Of a stretch of 64,000 nucleotides of DNA, positions 63,501 through 64,000 are shown one piece after another. How positions within the stretch are numbered: position 1 is the stretch's first letter; each line of letters begins with the position of its first letter. The notes beneath the pieces were generated by a model, which worked only from the letters and a program-made list of their open reading frames with translations, was not told where the DNA came from and made no database searches. The translations under genes were made by a program, and so were the position numbers. The stretch covers positions 4,490-68,489 of the forward strand of contig JABZLB010000012.1 of the NCBI GenBank assembly GCA_015256945.1, written 5' to 3'. The DNA is from Prevotellaceae bacterium. GTDB lineage: Bacteria > Bacteroidota > Bacteroidia > Bacteroidales > Bacteroidaceae.

Positions 63501-63703
63501 CATTGGGCTATTCTTTGCCCAAATCGGTTCTGGCAAACTTAGGTATAGAGCGCGTTCGCCTGTACGTAGCGGGTACCAATCTCTTCACGCTGAGCAACCT
63601 TAATAAATATGGTGTCGACCCCGAAATGTCCGAAGGCCATTATGCCGGCGTAGGCTATCCACAGCAATATACGGTTAGTTTTGGTGTAAATCTTTCCTTC
63701 TAA
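60572..63703 (+). CDS. SusC/RagA-family TonB-linked outer-membrane transporter, locus 2
   Basis: A 1043-residue protein with a signal peptide (MNVKSLMIISCMAVMTNSNV then YAG). After an unusually long linker (residues 24-50) come the carboxypeptidase-regulatory-like domain (SQGRVIDEQGNPIIGATVTQ), LNEVVAVGYGVQKVGTVTGS, the plug (LIIVDGVEASLSALDPSQIE, SISILKDGAASIYGARAGNG and VILVTTKRGAAG) and a barrel ending RVRLYVAGTNLFTLSNLNKYGVD-type sequence and QQYTVSFGVNLSF. It brings oligosaccharides produced from the locus 2 substrate across the outer membrane. It is 43 bases after the MFS gene and 40 before SusD. Placing SusC/SusD after the enzymes rather than first is the reverse of locus 1. Confidence 0.92.
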   Translation: MNVKSLMIISCMAVMTNSNVYAGRTRIDVSEAVRTAVAVDRQLPQQQGKQSQGRVIDEQGNPIIGATVTQKGTNNRAVTDVDGYFTLQAPARSTLVVSYVGYETSEVKAGRHISVVLKESDNLLNEVVAVGYGVQKVGTVTGSVSQIKTDKITVAPIGNVTNALGGQLPGLITKQESGIPGQDDSQLYIRYFNAPLIIVDGVEASLSALDPSQIESISILKDGAASIYGARAGNGVILVTTKRGAAGKMRVDANASFSWQGSSHIIKPATSAQRAQYLNDVWIYGGNNPAGAPYTAEEIELFKKGTDPHYLNTDWFGASVRSHAPMQNHNVSVSGGTDKLKYYSYIGYGRQETLLRKHGGRYEHLNIMTNVDAEIAPRLTASIDLKYYKQQRLYPAACDGMATPDNFWRDMIYAADPQYPLSLPDENKLAYAGITYGSPIFGTNTELSGYQNLKKNMTVVHGVLKYDSKYVQGLNARASVTYSHTEDGSKVFKKQQSFYTYNADTGEYTFSRKSQDPMHMGMSNSDNNHTNMQLSLNYNRTFNEAHTLSAQAIYEYDLFRNSGFSGSREGFKSYVLDEFFAGDPTTSYVSSNSAAVGRISWIGRLNYNFKDRYLFEGILRADASSRYAKGSRWGYFPSVSVGWNVANEPFMKPLKAVELLKLRLSYGASGDDGVANFAFLTGYSYDNSYTFGNTLTSGLLPTGLPNPGLTWERMAITNLGIDYGLWGRKLYGSFDMFRRRRKGIPGQRSASVPSTFGANLPVENLNSINTDGFEFSVGTAGKVSGFLYDVSANISYARAKWAKYDEANYTDPDQERLYRMQGNYTDRRIGYVFDGLFTSQEEINNWHCTYDALNNDNSKLRPGDAKYKDLNGDGVINWRDQTVIGKSTCPHWMYGINFKLSYKNFDLQGLLQGAWGYTTYVVLDGCETELKYKSMWREDNNDPWAYTPRPGGTATVNWLYSDYRNHNTSYLRLRNVALGYSLPKSVLANLGIERVRLYVAGTNLFTLSNLNKYGVDPEMSEGHYAGVGYPQQYTVSFGVNLSF

Positions 63704-63743
63704 CCCCATGGTCCCATTATTGATTATTAAAAAATATTACGTC

Positions 63744-64000
63744 ATGAAAACGAAGATATGTTTAGCTATTGCAGCATTGTCCGTGTTATCGTTCAACTCG
63801 TGCATGGATGTGTTGAACCAGACACCCACTGATCGCTATACCGATGCGGTGGTATGGAACGATGAAACTCTAATACTTCAGCATCTTGCACAGCTGTATG
63901 CCTTCACCCCCGTGATGGTACAGGACTGTCCTGCTTCGGCTTCAACCTGGAACGGTGCAACGTTAAACCGCGATGATAACAGCTGGGGCGTATGGATGGG
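63744..64000 (+). CDS. SusD/RagB-family lipoprotein, N-terminal part (gene continues beyond the window)
   Basis: The ATG at 63744 opens an SPII signal (MKTKICLAIAALSVLSFNSC-MDVLNQTP) and the frame stays open to the window end, giving 85 complete codons. The mature start MDVLNQTPTDRYTDAVVWND followed by ETLILQHLAQLYAFTP is typical of SusD/RagB proteins. It is 40 bases after SusC on the same strand, as expected for the surface-capture partner of locus 2. Confidence 0.88.
   Translation, partial: MKTKICLAIAALSVLSFNSCMDVLNQTPTDRYTDAVVWNDETLILQHLAQLYAFTPVMVQDCPASASTWNGATLNRDDNSWGVWM

Overview
The window looks like a chromosomal segment from a Bacteroidota bacterium, most likely Prevotella or a close relative in Prevotellaceae. 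The reasons are three SusC/SusD transporter pairs, a one-piece hybrid two-component sensor, several proteins with type IX secretion (T9SS) C-terminal sorting tails, Bacteroidota-type promoters (TTTG, then 19-21 bases, then TAnnTTTG), SPII lipoproteins and FISUMP-domain proteins. I saw no rRNA, tRNA, CRISPR array, integrase or transposase gene.

Layout. Positions 1-1600 hold the tail of a sodium:solute symporter and a NamZ-type exo-N-acetylmuramidase, followed by a tandem 110-bp duplication and two terminators. Positions 1996-3841 (minus strand) hold a small acidic protein and a fimbrillin-like lipoprotein. Positions 4577-7742 (plus) hold a GH31 glycosidase and a SusE/F-like binding protein behind a good promoter. 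Positions 7891-20919 (minus) hold an uptake cluster: SusC, SusD, an HExxH metallohydrolase lipoprotein, a DUF4302 protein and a BACON lipoprotein, then a separately terminated giant T9SS surface protein. Two further giant T9SS proteins (21041-23938 minus; 24216-28355 plus) are transcribed divergently from paired promoters. Positions 28356-29445 hold a terminator, the 5' remnant of an MFS drug-exporter gene and the first copy of a 338-bp structured repeat.

Positions 29415-43586 form polysaccharide utilisation locus 1: hybrid two-component regulator, then divergent SusC, SusD, a small lipoprotein, a T9SS-secreted GH5 with a binding module inserted into its catalytic barrel, and a GH3. GH5 plus GH3 suggests a beta-glucan substrate. 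The second copy of the 338-bp repeat follows at 43830-44168. Positions 44193-49119 (minus) hold a FISUMP cluster of four genes, one fusing FISUMP to a clan GH-A hydrolase.

Positions 49120-50304 are non-coding and contain a striking ten-unit array of dyad-symmetric 11-mers with an exact 22-bp period. Positions 50305 to the window end form locus 2, all on the plus strand: phosphodiesterase-like enzyme, LacI regulator, GH78 rhamnosidase, GH2 mannosidase-like enzyme, ROK sugar kinase, GmhA-type sedoheptulose-7-phosphate isomerase, MFS sugar transporter, SusC and the start of SusD. A heptose isomerase between a sugar kinase and a sugar importer inside a glycan-degradation operon suggests a catabolic route for heptose-containing glycans: released manno-heptose is imported, phosphorylated at C7 and isomerised to sedoheptulose 7-phosphate for the pentose phosphate pathway. 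This is the most promising candidate for an undescribed system here. The array and the 338-bp repeat are the most unusual non-coding structures.
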